Shown here in pieces: positions 51,092-60,175 of a stretch of DNA of 64,000 nt (the first letter of the stretch is position 1; every line of letters starts with the position of its first letter). The notes beneath the pieces were generated by a model, which saw nothing but the letters and a program-made list of their open reading frames with translations, did no database searches and was not told the origin of the DNA. This DNA comes from Actinopolyspora alba (GTDB taxonomy: Bacteria; Actinomycetota; Actinomycetes; Mycobacteriales; Pseudonocardiaceae): NCBI RefSeq assembly GCF_900112765.1, contig NZ_FOMZ01000002.1, positions 124,001 through 188,000 on the forward strand, read 5' to 3'. The translations under genes and the position numbers were made by a program.

Positions 51092-51874
51092 TCAACAACG
51101 GCTCGTCGAACCGGTGGGCAGTAGCTTCGCGGCATCGTGTGCGGCCTGCCTGAGCAATGTCGCCGTGTGCGGGATGTTGTGCACCCGGGCGGTGGGACCT
51201 GTCATCGCCAGCACGGCCATCGGACGCCTGAGCCGGTCCAGCACGGCAGCGGCGAGTTCGACCCGCCCGTGACAAGACCTCTCCACCAACAGCCCGGTCC
51301 TGCGGATCTCCGCGAACTGGGACGAGGACGGACCTCGGACGCGCTCCCCGCGATCACCGATCACCTCGTGCGGTACCGAGTCGAGCGAGAACGCCGACAG
51401 CACCTTGGTCGTCGCTCCGTGGTGTTCGACCGTCCCGCCGGCCGTTCCGATCGGATTCCAGGCACCGCGCCCATGGACGCGGTGCAGCACGACGACATCG
51501 CTACCACGCGGCACCGCCAGTTCCACCGGAAGTCGCGCGGCACAGTAGAGCTCGACCATCACCGGGGACAGGCGCTCGCACAGCAGGCGTGACTCGGTGC
51601 CGGCGGTGAGGTCACGCGCGAGACGTCGCAGTTCGGTGCCGGGGAAGTAGACGTGTTCGGACTCGCGCGCGAAACCCAACCGTCGCATCGTGCGCAGTGT
51701 GCGGTGGACGCTCGGCTTCGGGATGCCGAGCGTTCGGGAGAGCTCCGAAACCCCCACTCCCTCGGGACGAAGTGCCAATTCGCGCAACAACAGCAGAGCA
51801 CGAGCGAGGCTGCCGTTGGCCTCCGCCCCGGGCTCCGTCTCGTCGTGGTGTTTCGGCCGTACCGGTCGACTCAT
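51092..51874 (-). CDS. IclR-family transcriptional regulator
   Basis: 260 residues from ATG 51874. The N-terminal winged helix SLARALLLLRELALRPEGVGVSELSRTLGIPKPSVHRTLRTM is followed by the IclR effector domain (TKVLSAFSLDSVP, QFAEIRRTGLLVERSCHGRVELAAAVLD, and MAVLAMTGPTARVH). It is convergent with the hxlAB-TIM operon, 121 bp away, and is the only candidate regulator there. Effector unknown. Confidence 0.9.
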   Translation of the reverse strand: MSRPVRPKHHDETEPGAEANGSLARALLLLRELALRPEGVGVSELSRTLGIPKPSVHRTLRTMRRLGFARESEHVYFPGTELRRLARDLTAGTESRLLCERLSPVMVELYCAARLPVELAVPRGSDVVVLHRVHGRGAWNPIGTAGGTVEHHGATTKVLSAFSLDSVPHEVIGDRGERVRGPSSSQFAEIRRTGLLVERSCHGRVELAAAVLDRLRRPMAVLAMTGPTARVHNIPHTATLLRQAAHDAAKLLPTGSTSRC

Positions 51875-51927
51875 CGCTATACCCGCTTTCGGAGGGCGGT
51901 GTTCGCCCGTCGGTAGCAATGGAACAA

Positions 51928-51941
51928 ACAACTCCGGTTGT
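51928..51941. promoter_or_regulatory. Inverted repeat upstream of iclR-type gene
   Basis: ACAAC TCCG GTTGT, about 54 bp upstream of the IclR start; IclR proteins bind short palindromes in their own promoters, so it is an autoregulation candidate. Confidence 0.3.
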
Positions 51942-52078
51942 AGCGGGTGGGGCTGACACGGCGTTGACAGCGGAGTGACCGGTCCTCCGCTCCACTGCTG
52001 TGGCACGGGCTCGGAAGGCGTAACGTTGCCCGTGGTCTCGGTGACCCGAACGTGGCAGCTACTCCGGAGGAAGCGCGG

Positions 52079-52924
52079 ATGAACCAGCACGAGGATCCCC
52101 GGGAATCGGTTCCGTTCAGCTCGTTCGCCCCGCCGCCGGGGGAGACACGGACGGACCGACCGAACGCGGCCCGGATGTACGACTACTACCTGGGTGGATC
52201 CACCAACTTCGCGGTGGACCGCGAAGCGGCCGAGGCCGGATCGGCGGCGATGCCGCACGCGCGCGAGTACGCGCGGGCCAACCGGGCCTTCCTCGGTCGC
52301 GCGGTCGCGTACCTGTCCGCGCGGGGGATCGACCAGTTCCTGGACCTGGGCTCGGGCATTCCGACCGTCGGGAACGTGCACGAAGTGGCCCAGTCGCTCG
52401 ATCCGACGGCCCGGGTGGCCTACGTCGATCACGAACCTGTGGCGGTGGCACACGCACAGCGACTGCTCGCCGAGCACTCCAACGTGACGATCACGCTGGC
52501 CGATGTCCGGGATCCCCAGGCGGTGCTCACCGCTCCCGGCGTGGCGGGACTGCTGGACTTCAGTCGCCCGGTGGGAGTGCTTGCGGTAGCGGTGCTGCCG
52601 TTCGTGCCGGAGCAGCGGGCCGCACGGGAGGTGATCACCGCCTACCGCGAGGCGTGTGTGGCGGGAAGCTATCTGGTTCTCTCACACATCTCCGCGATAT
52701 CGGCCACCGAGCGGCAGGTCGCCGACGCCGAGGAGATCATGGCCCGCACGCCGACACCTGTCAGGTGGCGCCCCCCGCACGAGATAACCGAGCTGATGGA
52801 GGGCTACGAGCTGGTGGAACCCGGACTCGTACCGCTGCCGAGCTGGCACCCCCAGGACACGGTCGCCCGTGAGGAGATCGAGGTCTCGAACGCGTACGGA
52901 GCGGTGGGCAGGCTGACGCGTTGA
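52079..52924 (+). CDS. SAM-dependent methyltransferase, DUF574 family
   Basis: 281 residues from ATG 52079 after GGAGGAAG. Hallmarks of the actinobacterial PF04672 family: RPNAARMYDYYLGGSTNFAVDR, then ANRAFLGRAV, FLDLGSGIPTVGNVHEVAQ (the SAM motif I), VAYVDHEPVAVAHA, and SRPVGVLAVAVLPFVP. These enzymes are numerous in actinomycetes; substrates are unknown, but some sit in natural-product contexts. Nothing adjacent suggests one here. Confidence 0.9.
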   Translation: MNQHEDPRESVPFSSFAPPPGETRTDRPNAARMYDYYLGGSTNFAVDREAAEAGSAAMPHAREYARANRAFLGRAVAYLSARGIDQFLDLGSGIPTVGNVHEVAQSLDPTARVAYVDHEPVAVAHAQRLLAEHSNVTITLADVRDPQAVLTAPGVAGLLDFSRPVGVLAVAVLPFVPEQRAAREVITAYREACVAGSYLVLSHISAISATERQVADAEEIMARTPTPVRWRPPHEITELMEGYELVEPGLVPLPSWHPQDTVAREEIEVSNAYGAVGRLTR

Positions 52925-52955
52925 GCAACGGACCGACGTCGGACAGGTACACCGG

Positions 52956-53957
52956 TCAGAAACGGCGCTGAGTCGGGACCGGAACGGGATAGCCGAACCT
53001 GAGCAACGCGTGCGGGGGTCCCGGCAGTCCGAGCCGGTCCCGCAGTCCCGCGCGCACCTCGGTGAGGTTGAGCGGTTGTGTGATGACCGAGGCCGCCACC
53101 CCCAGACTGGTGGCGGTGAGCCAGGCGAACTGCATGGCCTCACCGGCACGGAAGTGCGCGGCGGGTTCGTCGGTGCTGGTGGTCAGCACCATGATCGACT
53201 CGTTCGCGATCCACTCGGCGAGATGCCGTTCGTCGGGGAGTCTGCTGCTCGGTCCGACGAGGCCGACGGCGGCCACTCCCCCGGTACCGAGATCCTCGGA
53301 AGCGATGCCACCTCCCGGATCCACACCGCCCTGACCGTCCACCAGCCACATGGCCAGTTCCCGTTGGTAGTGACGGTCCTTGCGGTGCACCCGGGCCGCG
53401 TAGCCCAGGATCTCCGCGAGGGTCCGCGCCTCCTCGAGGCCGGTTATCCAGCGGGCGTGGACGTCGGCGGAGTTCCCCGCCGCGAGCAGTGCCTCTCTCG
53501 CCACGTGGGGGAGCTGTTGTTCGTGGAACGGCTTGCGGTAGCTGGTGCGCCGGGTGATCGCCCGGAAGCGCTGTCCTTCGGAAACCGACGGCTGTTGCCG
53601 ATGCGTGGCCTTGACGGTGGCGACCAGCCGGGGATCGTCGGATTCGCTCTCCTCCGGCCACCGTCGCACCAGGGCCGCCCAGCCGAGCGCGCGCACCCCG
53701 AGGAACAGGTTGGTCACCGCCGCACCGCAGGAGAGTCGCCGATCCCTGCCTTCCGGATCGTGCTGCTCGAGTGCCACGTCGGGTCGCTCGCGCAGCAGCG
53801 CCGTGCGGTCACTCGTCGTCAGTTCCCAGGGCTGGGTGTTGTGCACCGAGGGGGCCCGGGCGACCGCGTCCTCCAGGCTGTGGACCTCTTCGGGTGACCA
53901 GCCCTGTTCGGTTGTGGAAGTACCGGCTCGTCGCCGGTGCGGTCTGAGCCAACTCAT
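52956..53957 (-). CDS. Acg-family FMN-binding protein (atypical nitroreductase)
   Basis: 333 residues from ATG 53957, six bases after AGGGG. The Acg/Rv3131-type double nitroreductase-like protein: ARAPSVHNTQPWEL (flavin site), DRRLSCGAAVTNLFLGVRALGW, FRAITRRTSYRKPF, GEAMQFAWLTATSLGVAASVITQPLNL, and LRFGYPVPVPTQRRF. Mycobacterial Acg is reported to bind FMN and perhaps sequester it in dormancy; enzymatic activity is doubtful. Function here is inferred only. Confidence 0.88.
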   Translation of the reverse strand: MSWLRPHRRRAGTSTTEQGWSPEEVHSLEDAVARAPSVHNTQPWELTTSDRTALLRERPDVALEQHDPEGRDRRLSCGAAVTNLFLGVRALGWAALVRRWPEESESDDPRLVATVKATHRQQPSVSEGQRFRAITRRTSYRKPFHEQQLPHVAREALLAAGNSADVHARWITGLEEARTLAEILGYAARVHRKDRHYQRELAMWLVDGQGGVDPGGGIASEDLGTGGVAAVGLVGPSSRLPDERHLAEWIANESIMVLTTSTDEPAAHFRAGEAMQFAWLTATSLGVAASVITQPLNLTEVRAGLRDRLGLPGPPHALLRFGYPVPVPTQRRF

Positions 53958-54160
53958 GGTCGACCCCCTGCGACACGAGTGTGCGCGCTCGCCGCGGTAT
54001 CGCGATGAATCGGCACTGGTGGCGGCCGAAGTGCCGGGAGGGATCACCGAGCGCGAAAAGGCCGGATATCGAAATCCCCGGGCTCACTATGGCGCCGTAC
54101 CGGGAAAGACGCAGTCCGAGTGGCGGAGCACGGCGGAGTTCGACGGATATATGTCCGAAA

Positions 54161-54190
54161 CGCGGGCGCGCACGTGGTGCCGCGCCCGCG
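54161..54190 (-). terminator. Terminator of the DUF3817-ctaB operon
   Basis: Perfect 10-bp arms CGCGGGCGCG / CGCGCCCGCG around a 10-nt loop, 66 bases past the ctaB stop and before the Acg gene. Confidence 0.6.
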
Positions 54191-54255
54191 GTCCACGAGA
54201 GTACGGACAACACCCCGTACCGGCTTCCCGGCGGGAACACCGCCCGGGCTCGGGA

Positions 54256-55194
54256 TCAACCGAGCACGGGCAGCCCGATCGCGGCGTCGACGGCCAGGGC
54301 CAGGAACAGCCCACTGAGGTAGCTGTTCGACAGGTGGAACAGCCGCATCGGGTTGACGCCGCGACCGCGGCGCACGCCCTGGTGCAGCCGCTGTGCCACT
54401 ACCAGGAACACCGCGCCGATCAACACGGCGCAGCCGACGTAGATCCAGCTGGTGACCGGGATCAGCAGCAGCGTGCTCGCCACGGTGGCCCAGGAGTAGG
54501 CCAGGATGCGCGCCGAGACCTGCCGCGGAGTCGCCACCACGGGAAGCATCGGCACGCCCGCCCGCTCGTAGTCCGCGCGGTACTTCATAGCCAGTGACCA
54601 GAAATGCGGCGGTGTCCAGAGGAAAACCACGGCGAACATCACCACCGCGGGCCACTCCACGGTTCCGGAGACGGCCGCCCAGCCGACCAGGACCGGCATG
54701 CAGCCGGCGGCGCCGCCCCAGACGATGTTCTGCGAGGTGCGCCGTTTGAGCACCAGCGTGTAGATGAAGACGTAGAACAGGGTGGCCGACAGCGCGAGCA
54801 CCGCCGCCAACAGGTTCGCCCCCGCCCACAGCACGGCGAACGAAGCCACGCTCAGCACGAGCCCGAACACCAGGGCGTGAGTGCGCGGCACGCGGTAGCT
54901 GACCAACGGGCGGGACTTGGTGCGGTCCATGACCGCGTCGATGTCCGAGTCGGCGACGCAGTTGAGCGTGTTCGCGCTGCCCGCGGCCATCGCTCCCCCG
55001 ACCAGGGTGACCAGCACGAGCAGCAACGAGGGGATGCCGCGTTCGGCCAGGAACATGGCCGGAATCGTGGTGATCAGCAGTAGCTCTATGACGCGCGGCT
55101 TGGTCAGTGCCAGATAGGCGCTGAGCACTCCGCGCGCTCCGGCGCGGCCGGTGGACCTCTCGTCGTCCCCGGTGGATCGTGTCGCGGTCGTCAT
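54256..55194 (-). CDS. ctaB: Protoheme IX farnesyltransferase (heme O synthase)
   Basis: 312 residues, membrane UbiA-family prenyltransferase that farnesylates heme B to heme O for cytochrome oxidase. Motifs: [44 protein letters not shown] with the Mg-binding N-x3-D-x2-D-x3-D, and [28 protein letters not shown]. About nine TM helices. ATG 55194 overlaps the DUF3817 stop by 4 bp. Confidence 0.96.
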   Translation of the reverse strand: MTTATRSTGDDERSTGRAGARGVLSAYLALTKPRVIELLLITTIPAMFLAERGIPSLLLVLVTLVGGAMAAGSANTLNCVADSDIDAVMDRTKSRPLVSYRVPRTHALVFGLVLSVASFAVLWAGANLLAAVLALSATLFYVFIYTLVLKRRTSQNIVWGGAAGCMPVLVGWAAVSGTVEWPAVVMFAVVFLWTPPHFWSLAMKYRADYERAGVPMLPVVATPRQVSARILAYSWATVASTLLLIPVTSWIYVGCAVLIGAVFLVVAQRLHQGVRRGRGVNPMRLFHLSNSYLSGLFLALAVDAAIGLPVLG

Positions 55195-55574
55195 GTCTGC
55201 GCCGACCCGGTCTGCTGGGTTGTCCCGGCCGCGGGACCGTACTTTGCTGTGCTCCACACGCGGAACCACTGAACCACCTTGTGCTCGGCGAAGAAGGCAC
55301 CGAAGGGAATCGTCCCGGCCAACAGGACCAGGATCATGGGCCCGATGGGGACCCGCAACAGCCGGGTGATCAACAGTGCCAACACCAGATAGACCATGTA
55401 CAGCCAACCGTGGGCGATTCCGATGACGGTGGTGGAGGTCTCACCGACGTGCTGCACGTCGGTGCCGCTCGGCCACCCGTACTTGCCCACCATTGCCACG
55501 CACAGTGCGATCAGCAGCACGGCCGTCACATACGCCATGACCCGGTAACCGGTCAGCAGAACACTCGGCTTCAC
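55191..55574 (-). CDS. DUF3817 integral membrane protein
   Basis: 127 residues from GTG 55574 (GAGGGAG upstream). Three to four TM helices: [39 protein letters not shown] and [27 protein letters not shown]. The HGWLYMVY and PFGAFFAEH segments are typical of DUF3817. It is co-translated with ctaB, so a role around heme A/O synthesis or oxidase assembly is possible (inference). Confidence 0.88.
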   Translation of the reverse strand: MKPSVLLTGYRVMAYVTAVLLIALCVAMVGKYGWPSGTDVQHVGETSTTVIGIAHGWLYMVYLVLALLITRLLRVPIGPMILVLLAGTIPFGAFFAEHKVVQWFRVWSTAKYGPAAGTTQQTGSAQT

Positions 55575-56491
55575 GACAACTCCCTCAATCCCGCCTCGTG
55601 CCTCCACCACGACCGCGGCGGCGATGTCCGTCCCGTTCGTGGGCCGATGGATCGGCTGCCGTCGTGGCACGCGGATGAGGCGGGCCACCGTGGCTGCCCG
55701 TCGTTGAAGACCGTACGCCACGGCTCACAGCGACTTGCGACTACCTGACACCGACAGTGGTCTCGGCCACGTCGGGCGGGAACAACGGCGCTTCGAACCG
55801 CGCGGTTCACATGAGGAACGGGACGCCCACCAGGACGGAACACCGCGAGCCTCCGGAGGGCGACTCCGCGGAGCAGCCGCCCCGCCGGCGACCACCCAGT
55901 GAGCTACTCCCCAGTGAGCTACTACTCCGTGAGCGACCACCCGATGTGCCGCGCCGCTGCGAGCGAGCGGCGAATCGGGGCGGTCTCCCCCGCTACCGGG
56001 CGTCCCCGACTCGGCACTCCTCGGCCGCGGACTCGCGGGAACGCGGCTCGGCCTTCCGGTCGGCGACGTTCGCCGTGATCATCGGCTCGTCACCCCCGGT
56101 GGCGACTCGGAGGCCGGCGAAGGATTCCGTCCTCCGGCACACCCCGCCGAACCCGATGGTCGTTCCCGCTCAACCTTCCGAGTCGATGGTGCGGTTCACA
56201 CCACTCTTCCACGGTCCCCGCTCGCCGGAGGGAGCGGATTCGGCGGCCGGAATCCACCGGCCTACCACTTCCGCACGTTTCACGAACATTCTTCCGAAAT
56301 GTTTCGTGTCCACACCGATTTCACGCGCGAGATCCGCGCATCGCCCCACAAAAATGAATTGCTTTCATTCAATGATACGTCTCGCTCGTTCGAGTGAGAA
56401 CTCGGACGTGCGCATCAAGCATGCGCCGGAAAATCCGTCACTCCGCTTAGGATCACCAGCAGCACAGTGTCGAGCGGAAGTGCGGTGGACC
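55575..56491. other. Long intergenic region upstream of the DivIVA-like operon
   Basis: 917 bp. The reading frame of the DivIVA-like gene is open back to 55757, but the sequence is not protein-like. A short tandem repeat of CCAGTGAGCTACTCC type occurs near 55897-55937. An AT-richer stretch holds inverted repeats CGAAA TG TTTCG (56295-56306) and AATGAA TTGCT TTCATT (56353-56369), and probably contains the promoter. Confidence 0.45.
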
Positions 56492-57568
56492 ATGGAAGAC
56501 GAGGCCATCGTTCCCCTTAGGCCGGGGTTCGACAACGAGTTCCGCGGATTCAACCGAAAACAGGTTCTGGAACACATCGAACTACTGGAGGACCAGATCC
56601 GGATCCTGGTCACGGACAGGGATGAAGCGATCCGGCTCAACGAGGACCAGCGGCGCATCACCGACGAGACGCGCAGACAGATGGAAGAAACCGCCGGTGA
56701 GTTGAAACGGGTGCAGAACGCCGATACGGGGCAGCCCTACATCACCGCGCGGATGCAGCACATGCTGAACGTGGCGGAGGAAGAGGCAACCGCCATTCGT
56801 GAGCACGCCAATCGTGAGGCCGAGACGATCCGCGGCGTCGCCGAGACCGATGCCGAACGCATCCGGACCGAGGCGGAGAACCGCGCGGCCGAACTGCGTC
56901 AGGAGTGCTCGGAGCTCGTCGACGACCTCGAGGAACGCAGAAAACGTCTCGACGAGGAGCACGCTTCGCGTTCCGCCCAGGTCGAGGCGAGGGCCGAGCA
57001 GCTCAAGCAGTCCTACCGCAGTACCTACGAAGAGGCCCTGACAGCCGCGCGCAGGGACGCCGACGAGCTGCTCCAGAACACTCGTCAACGCTGCGGCGAC
57101 TTGGAGGAGGACGCACGCCGCAGGCACAGCGAGCTCATGAGTGAGCTGCGTTCCCGCGCCGAACAGCTGGAGGACCTGCGCAGCAGGTTGGTGCAGAACA
57201 TGGACGCGGTGGCCACCTTCGTCGGGCAACAGCGCGACGTGCTCAGCGAGCAACCCCGACCGCTGTTGATCGTCGAACAGACCCAGCGGGAGCAGACCCC
57301 CTCGTACACCACCCCCGGTGGCGAGGCAACCGGCGAGGCACGCGAAGCGCTCTCCCCCGCCGAACCGGAGATGTCCCGGGAGTCGGTGGAGGAACGCATC
57401 CCGTTCCAGCCGGACCAGCAGGCCGCGGAGACCGGCAACCGCCCGATCCCCGTGAACCCCGTCACCGAGGACGATCCGGTACACGACGAGGTCCCCGTAC
57501 TGAACAGGGCCAACACCCTGGGCACGGACGGCGAGAACCATCCCCACTCGGTCGACTACGGACACTGA
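56492..57568 (+). CDS. DivIVA-domain coiled-coil protein (copy 1)
   Basis: 358 residues from ATG 56492. The N-terminal ~55 residues (IVPLRPGFDNEFRGFNRKQV, then HIELLEDQI) form a DivIVA/Wag31-like membrane-targeting and dimer segment. A long charged coiled coil then runs from about 40 to 250, with an Ala/Glu/Arg heptad region. The last 100 residues are disordered (EQTPSYTTPGG onward). DivIVA-family proteins mark curved membranes and poles. It is followed four bases later by a single-pass membrane gene; copy 2 of both follows. Not the main Wag31, which lies by the ftsZ cluster elsewhere. Confidence 0.8.
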   Translation: MEDEAIVPLRPGFDNEFRGFNRKQVLEHIELLEDQIRILVTDRDEAIRLNEDQRRITDETRRQMEETAGELKRVQNADTGQPYITARMQHMLNVAEEEATAIREHANREAETIRGVAETDAERIRTEAENRAAELRQECSELVDDLEERRKRLDEEHASRSAQVEARAEQLKQSYRSTYEEALTAARRDADELLQNTRQRCGDLEEDARRRHSELMSELRSRAEQLEDLRSRLVQNMDAVATFVGQQRDVLSEQPRPLLIVEQTQREQTPSYTTPGGEATGEAREALSPAEPEMSRESVEERIPFQPDQQAAETGNRPIPVNPVTEDDPVHDEVPVLNRANTLGTDGENHPHSVDYGH

Positions 57569-57572
57569 TTCG

Positions 57573-58202
57573 ATGAATGCTGAGCTGATCCCGTGGGCTC
57601 CGGCCGGATGGCACCTGCTCCGGCTGGGGCTCGCGGTGCTTTCCGGAGTCCTGCTCACGGCACTTCCGGCCACGATCCTGCTCGTTCGAGCACGGCGACG
57701 GCAACAACGGTTGCGCAGGCAACTGGCCAGACTGACCACCTCGACGGCCCTGTTGAGCGGCCCGGGGCGCAACGGACAACCGAGACGGGTCGGAACGGGA
57801 GTTCCCCAGGAGGACGAAGCGAAGCACGCCGACTCCCCCGAGGCAGGCGCGGCGGAACCGGGTGACCGAGCGGTCCCGGCACGGGACGAGGAATCCCGGA
57901 ACCGACCGGTCGCCCCTTCCGGTGTGGAGGCACCCACCGAACCCGACGCGATGGCCGGAACCGATGCTCCGGAGCAACCCGTCCGAACCGAACAACCCAC
58001 GAACACCGGTAACCCGCCCACCGGGAGCTTCGGTGCCGAGACGCACTTCGGCAGCGAGGAGAGCGCGGAACGGTTCCGCCGGGAGTACATCCAACCGATG
58101 GACGACAGCAAACAGCGGTTGGAGGAACTGCGCATGAGCCTGACCGGCGAACTGCGGCTGGAGGAGAACGGACATTCGGGCGACGGACAGCAACAGCGGT
58201 AG
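57573..58202 (+). CDS. Single-pass membrane protein, partner of coiled-coil copy 1
   Basis: 209 residues. One N-terminal TM helix (GLAVLSGVLLTALPATILLV) precedes a basic patch RARRRQQRLRRQLARL, a disordered Pro/Glu linker, and a short C-terminal helix (ESAERFRREYIQPMDDSKQRLEEL). The start ATG lies four bases after the DivIVA-like stop. The layout matches the gene at 59607, although sequence similarity is low. No known family. Confidence 0.65.
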   Translation: MNAELIPWAPAGWHLLRLGLAVLSGVLLTALPATILLVRARRRQQRLRRQLARLTTSTALLSGPGRNGQPRRVGTGVPQEDEAKHADSPEAGAAEPGDRAVPARDEESRNRPVAPSGVEAPTEPDAMAGTDAPEQPVRTEQPTNTGNPPTGSFGAETHFGSEESAERFRREYIQPMDDSKQRLEELRMSLTGELRLEENGHSGDGQQQR

Positions 58203-58374
58203 CGCCGGGGGCACCCGACGGCGACCGGAACTCCCACCAGTCACGGCACGCCGGTAAGCACCACTCCCCTCGTGGTGGGGCCGGCGATCCCACGTCCCGA
58301 TCCGATACGGCAACCCCACTCTCGACCATCATCGAGCCAACCTCGTAAGGCAGTCGCGGACAGGAGGATTCGAC

Positions 58375-59511
58375 ATGGAAGACGCCGCCGACGCCGTGGT
58401 TCCGCTCCGGCCCGGGTTCGACGTCGGGTTCCGCGGATTTCAACGAGAGCAGGTACTGGAGCACCTCGAGGTACTGGAGAACCAGCTCGAACTGGTGACC
58501 ATAGACCGCAACGAGGCGGCTCGACTGAACTCGGATCTGCGCGAGCTCTACGACCGGACCCGCCAGGAGCTGGCCGAGACACAGCAACGCCTGCACCACG
58601 TGGAATCCTCGGAAACGGGCCTGCCAGCCGCCTCGCAGCGGGTGCGGGAGATGCTGGAGCTGGCAGAGGAGGAGCTGCGGGCCATCCGCGAACAGGCCGG
58701 GCACGAGGCGGAAGTGATCCGAGGTTCCGCGGAGAGCGAGGCGAACCGGCTGATCGAGCAGGCCGAGAACACCGCGGGTGAGCTGCACGGGCAGTGCGAA
58801 CGACTGCTCGCCGAGATAGAACGCCGCCACGAGAGGTTGCACCGCGACCGGGCACGACAGCTCAACGAGCTGCGGGAGCGGGAACAGCGGATGCGCCGGT
58901 CCGTCCGGGACGCCTACAAGTCGCTGATGAGCGCGGCACAGCGGGAAGCGTCCGAGCTCGTGGAACGAACTCGCCGCGAATGCGGCAGGCAGGAAGCCGA
59001 GGCGGAACGACACAGGCGGGAGACCCTGGAGGAAATCACCCGGCACCGCACGGAGCTGGAGTCGCTGCGTGACCACGTGCTGAACACGCTCGACACGGCC
59101 AGCGACACCATCGGTGCCTCCGCGGTCTCACTGCGCAAAACGCCGGACGAGACCGGGCAGCAGGGGACTGCGGGGCACGACAGCGCTTCCGGTCAGGATG
59201 AGCGGGAAACGGCCGAAGCCGACCAGGAGTCGGAAGTGCCCCGTTTCGTCACCTCCCCCACTTCGATCCCGGTACAGCTGACTCCGAGCCGCCCCGAAGC
59301 GGAGGACGGGACGCCGGAACCGAGCTCGGGCACCGACGGCTCCGCACCGGAAACCTCGGTGATGGCGAGCACCCCTGACCCCCGCATGGGTGAGTACGAA
59401 CCCCCGGCGGAACAGCCGGATGCGGTGGTGCCCCCTGGTGAGGGGATCACCACCGTCACCGGCACGGTTCCCGGCTCACTGGAAGAGCAGGATCCCGCGG
59501 GCCGGAACTGA
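58375..59511 (+). CDS. DivIVA-domain coiled-coil protein (copy 2)
   Basis: 378 residues from ATG 58375 (AGGAGG upstream). Paralogue of the protein at 56492: the N-terminus VVPLRPGFDVGFRGFQREQV, then HLEVLENQLELVTIDRNEA aligns without gaps with copy 1. The coiled coil covers about 35-250 and the C-terminal 120 residues are disordered and acidic. The shared PLRPGFD motif marks the pair as one subfamily. It is preceded by 172 bp with no gene. Confidence 0.8.
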   Translation: MEDAADAVVPLRPGFDVGFRGFQREQVLEHLEVLENQLELVTIDRNEAARLNSDLRELYDRTRQELAETQQRLHHVESSETGLPAASQRVREMLELAEEELRAIREQAGHEAEVIRGSAESEANRLIEQAENTAGELHGQCERLLAEIERRHERLHRDRARQLNELREREQRMRRSVRDAYKSLMSAAQREASELVERTRRECGRQEAEAERHRRETLEEITRHRTELESLRDHVLNTLDTASDTIGASAVSLRKTPDETGQQGTAGHDSASGQDERETAEADQESEVPRFVTSPTSIPVQLTPSRPEAEDGTPEPSSGTDGSAPETSVMASTPDPRMGEYEPPAEQPDAVVPPGEGITTVTGTVPGSLEEQDPAGRN

Positions 59512-59606
59512 ACCGGGACGACCGGAGGAAGCGCCCCGAACGACCGCCCCGTTGACCGGGCTCGGCGAAGGCAACCCCGAAACAGCAGAGAGGAGCACAC
59601 TCGAAG

Positions 59607-60101
59607 ATGACGCTGGCACAGCTCACCTTCCCGGCGATCGATCTGCTCGCACTCACCTTCCTGGCCGGTTTCGGTGTGGCCACCTTGGTGTTCGTACCGC
59701 TGTTGCGGCGCGAACACCGTCGCGGCGACCGAGCCGCGGCCAGGTCCCGGCGGCAGGCCCGAGTGGTGAACGACGTCCCGCGGTCGAACACGACGCCGGT
59801 GAGCACACCGGCGTCCCAGCCGTCGACCGCACCGTCGACCGCACTTTCGACCGCAGTTTCGAGCGCACCGGAGAATCGACCTCGAAACGTGGACGAGGAG
59901 ACCGATCCGGAGTCGACCCTGCCGGACAGCGAGGACGCGGCAAGCTCCGGAATCACCGACGAGGCCGACCTCGGCACCGGGCGCTCGTCCACCGCCCGCT
60001 GGAGCGAGCGGATCGAACTGTGCGCCGCCAAACACCGGGTACGGTTCGGGCAGGCGAAAGCTCGCCTGCTGACGATCAGCAACGAACTCGAGCTGCACTG
60101 A
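59607..60101 (+). CDS. Single-pass membrane protein, partner of coiled-coil copy 2
   Basis: 164 residues: a TM helix (LLALTFLAGFGVATLVFVPLL), a basic stretch RREHRRGDRAAARSRRQAR, a Ser/Thr/Pro linker with repeated PSTA/STAV, and a C-terminal helix (SERIELCAAKHRVRFGQAKARLLTISNELEL). Same architecture and position as the gene at 57573. The small C-terminal domain could bind the adjacent coiled-coil protein (inference). Confidence 0.65.
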   Translation: MTLAQLTFPAIDLLALTFLAGFGVATLVFVPLLRREHRRGDRAAARSRRQARVVNDVPRSNTTPVSTPASQPSTAPSTALSTAVSSAPENRPRNVDEETDPESTLPDSEDAASSGITDEADLGTGRSSTARWSERIELCAAKHRVRFGQAKARLLTISNELELH

Positions 60102-60175
60102 CCGACGGCGTCGGGAACGACTCCGAAGCCAGTCGGGATCCTCACTCCAACGCTGAGACCGGCCGAGGAGTACGT

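Noticed and set aside
55757-56491. In-frame N-terminal extension of the first DivIVA-like protein
   Set aside because: Low-complexity, no homology to the paralogue, which begins with the same MED...PLRPGFD residues as the ATG at 56492.
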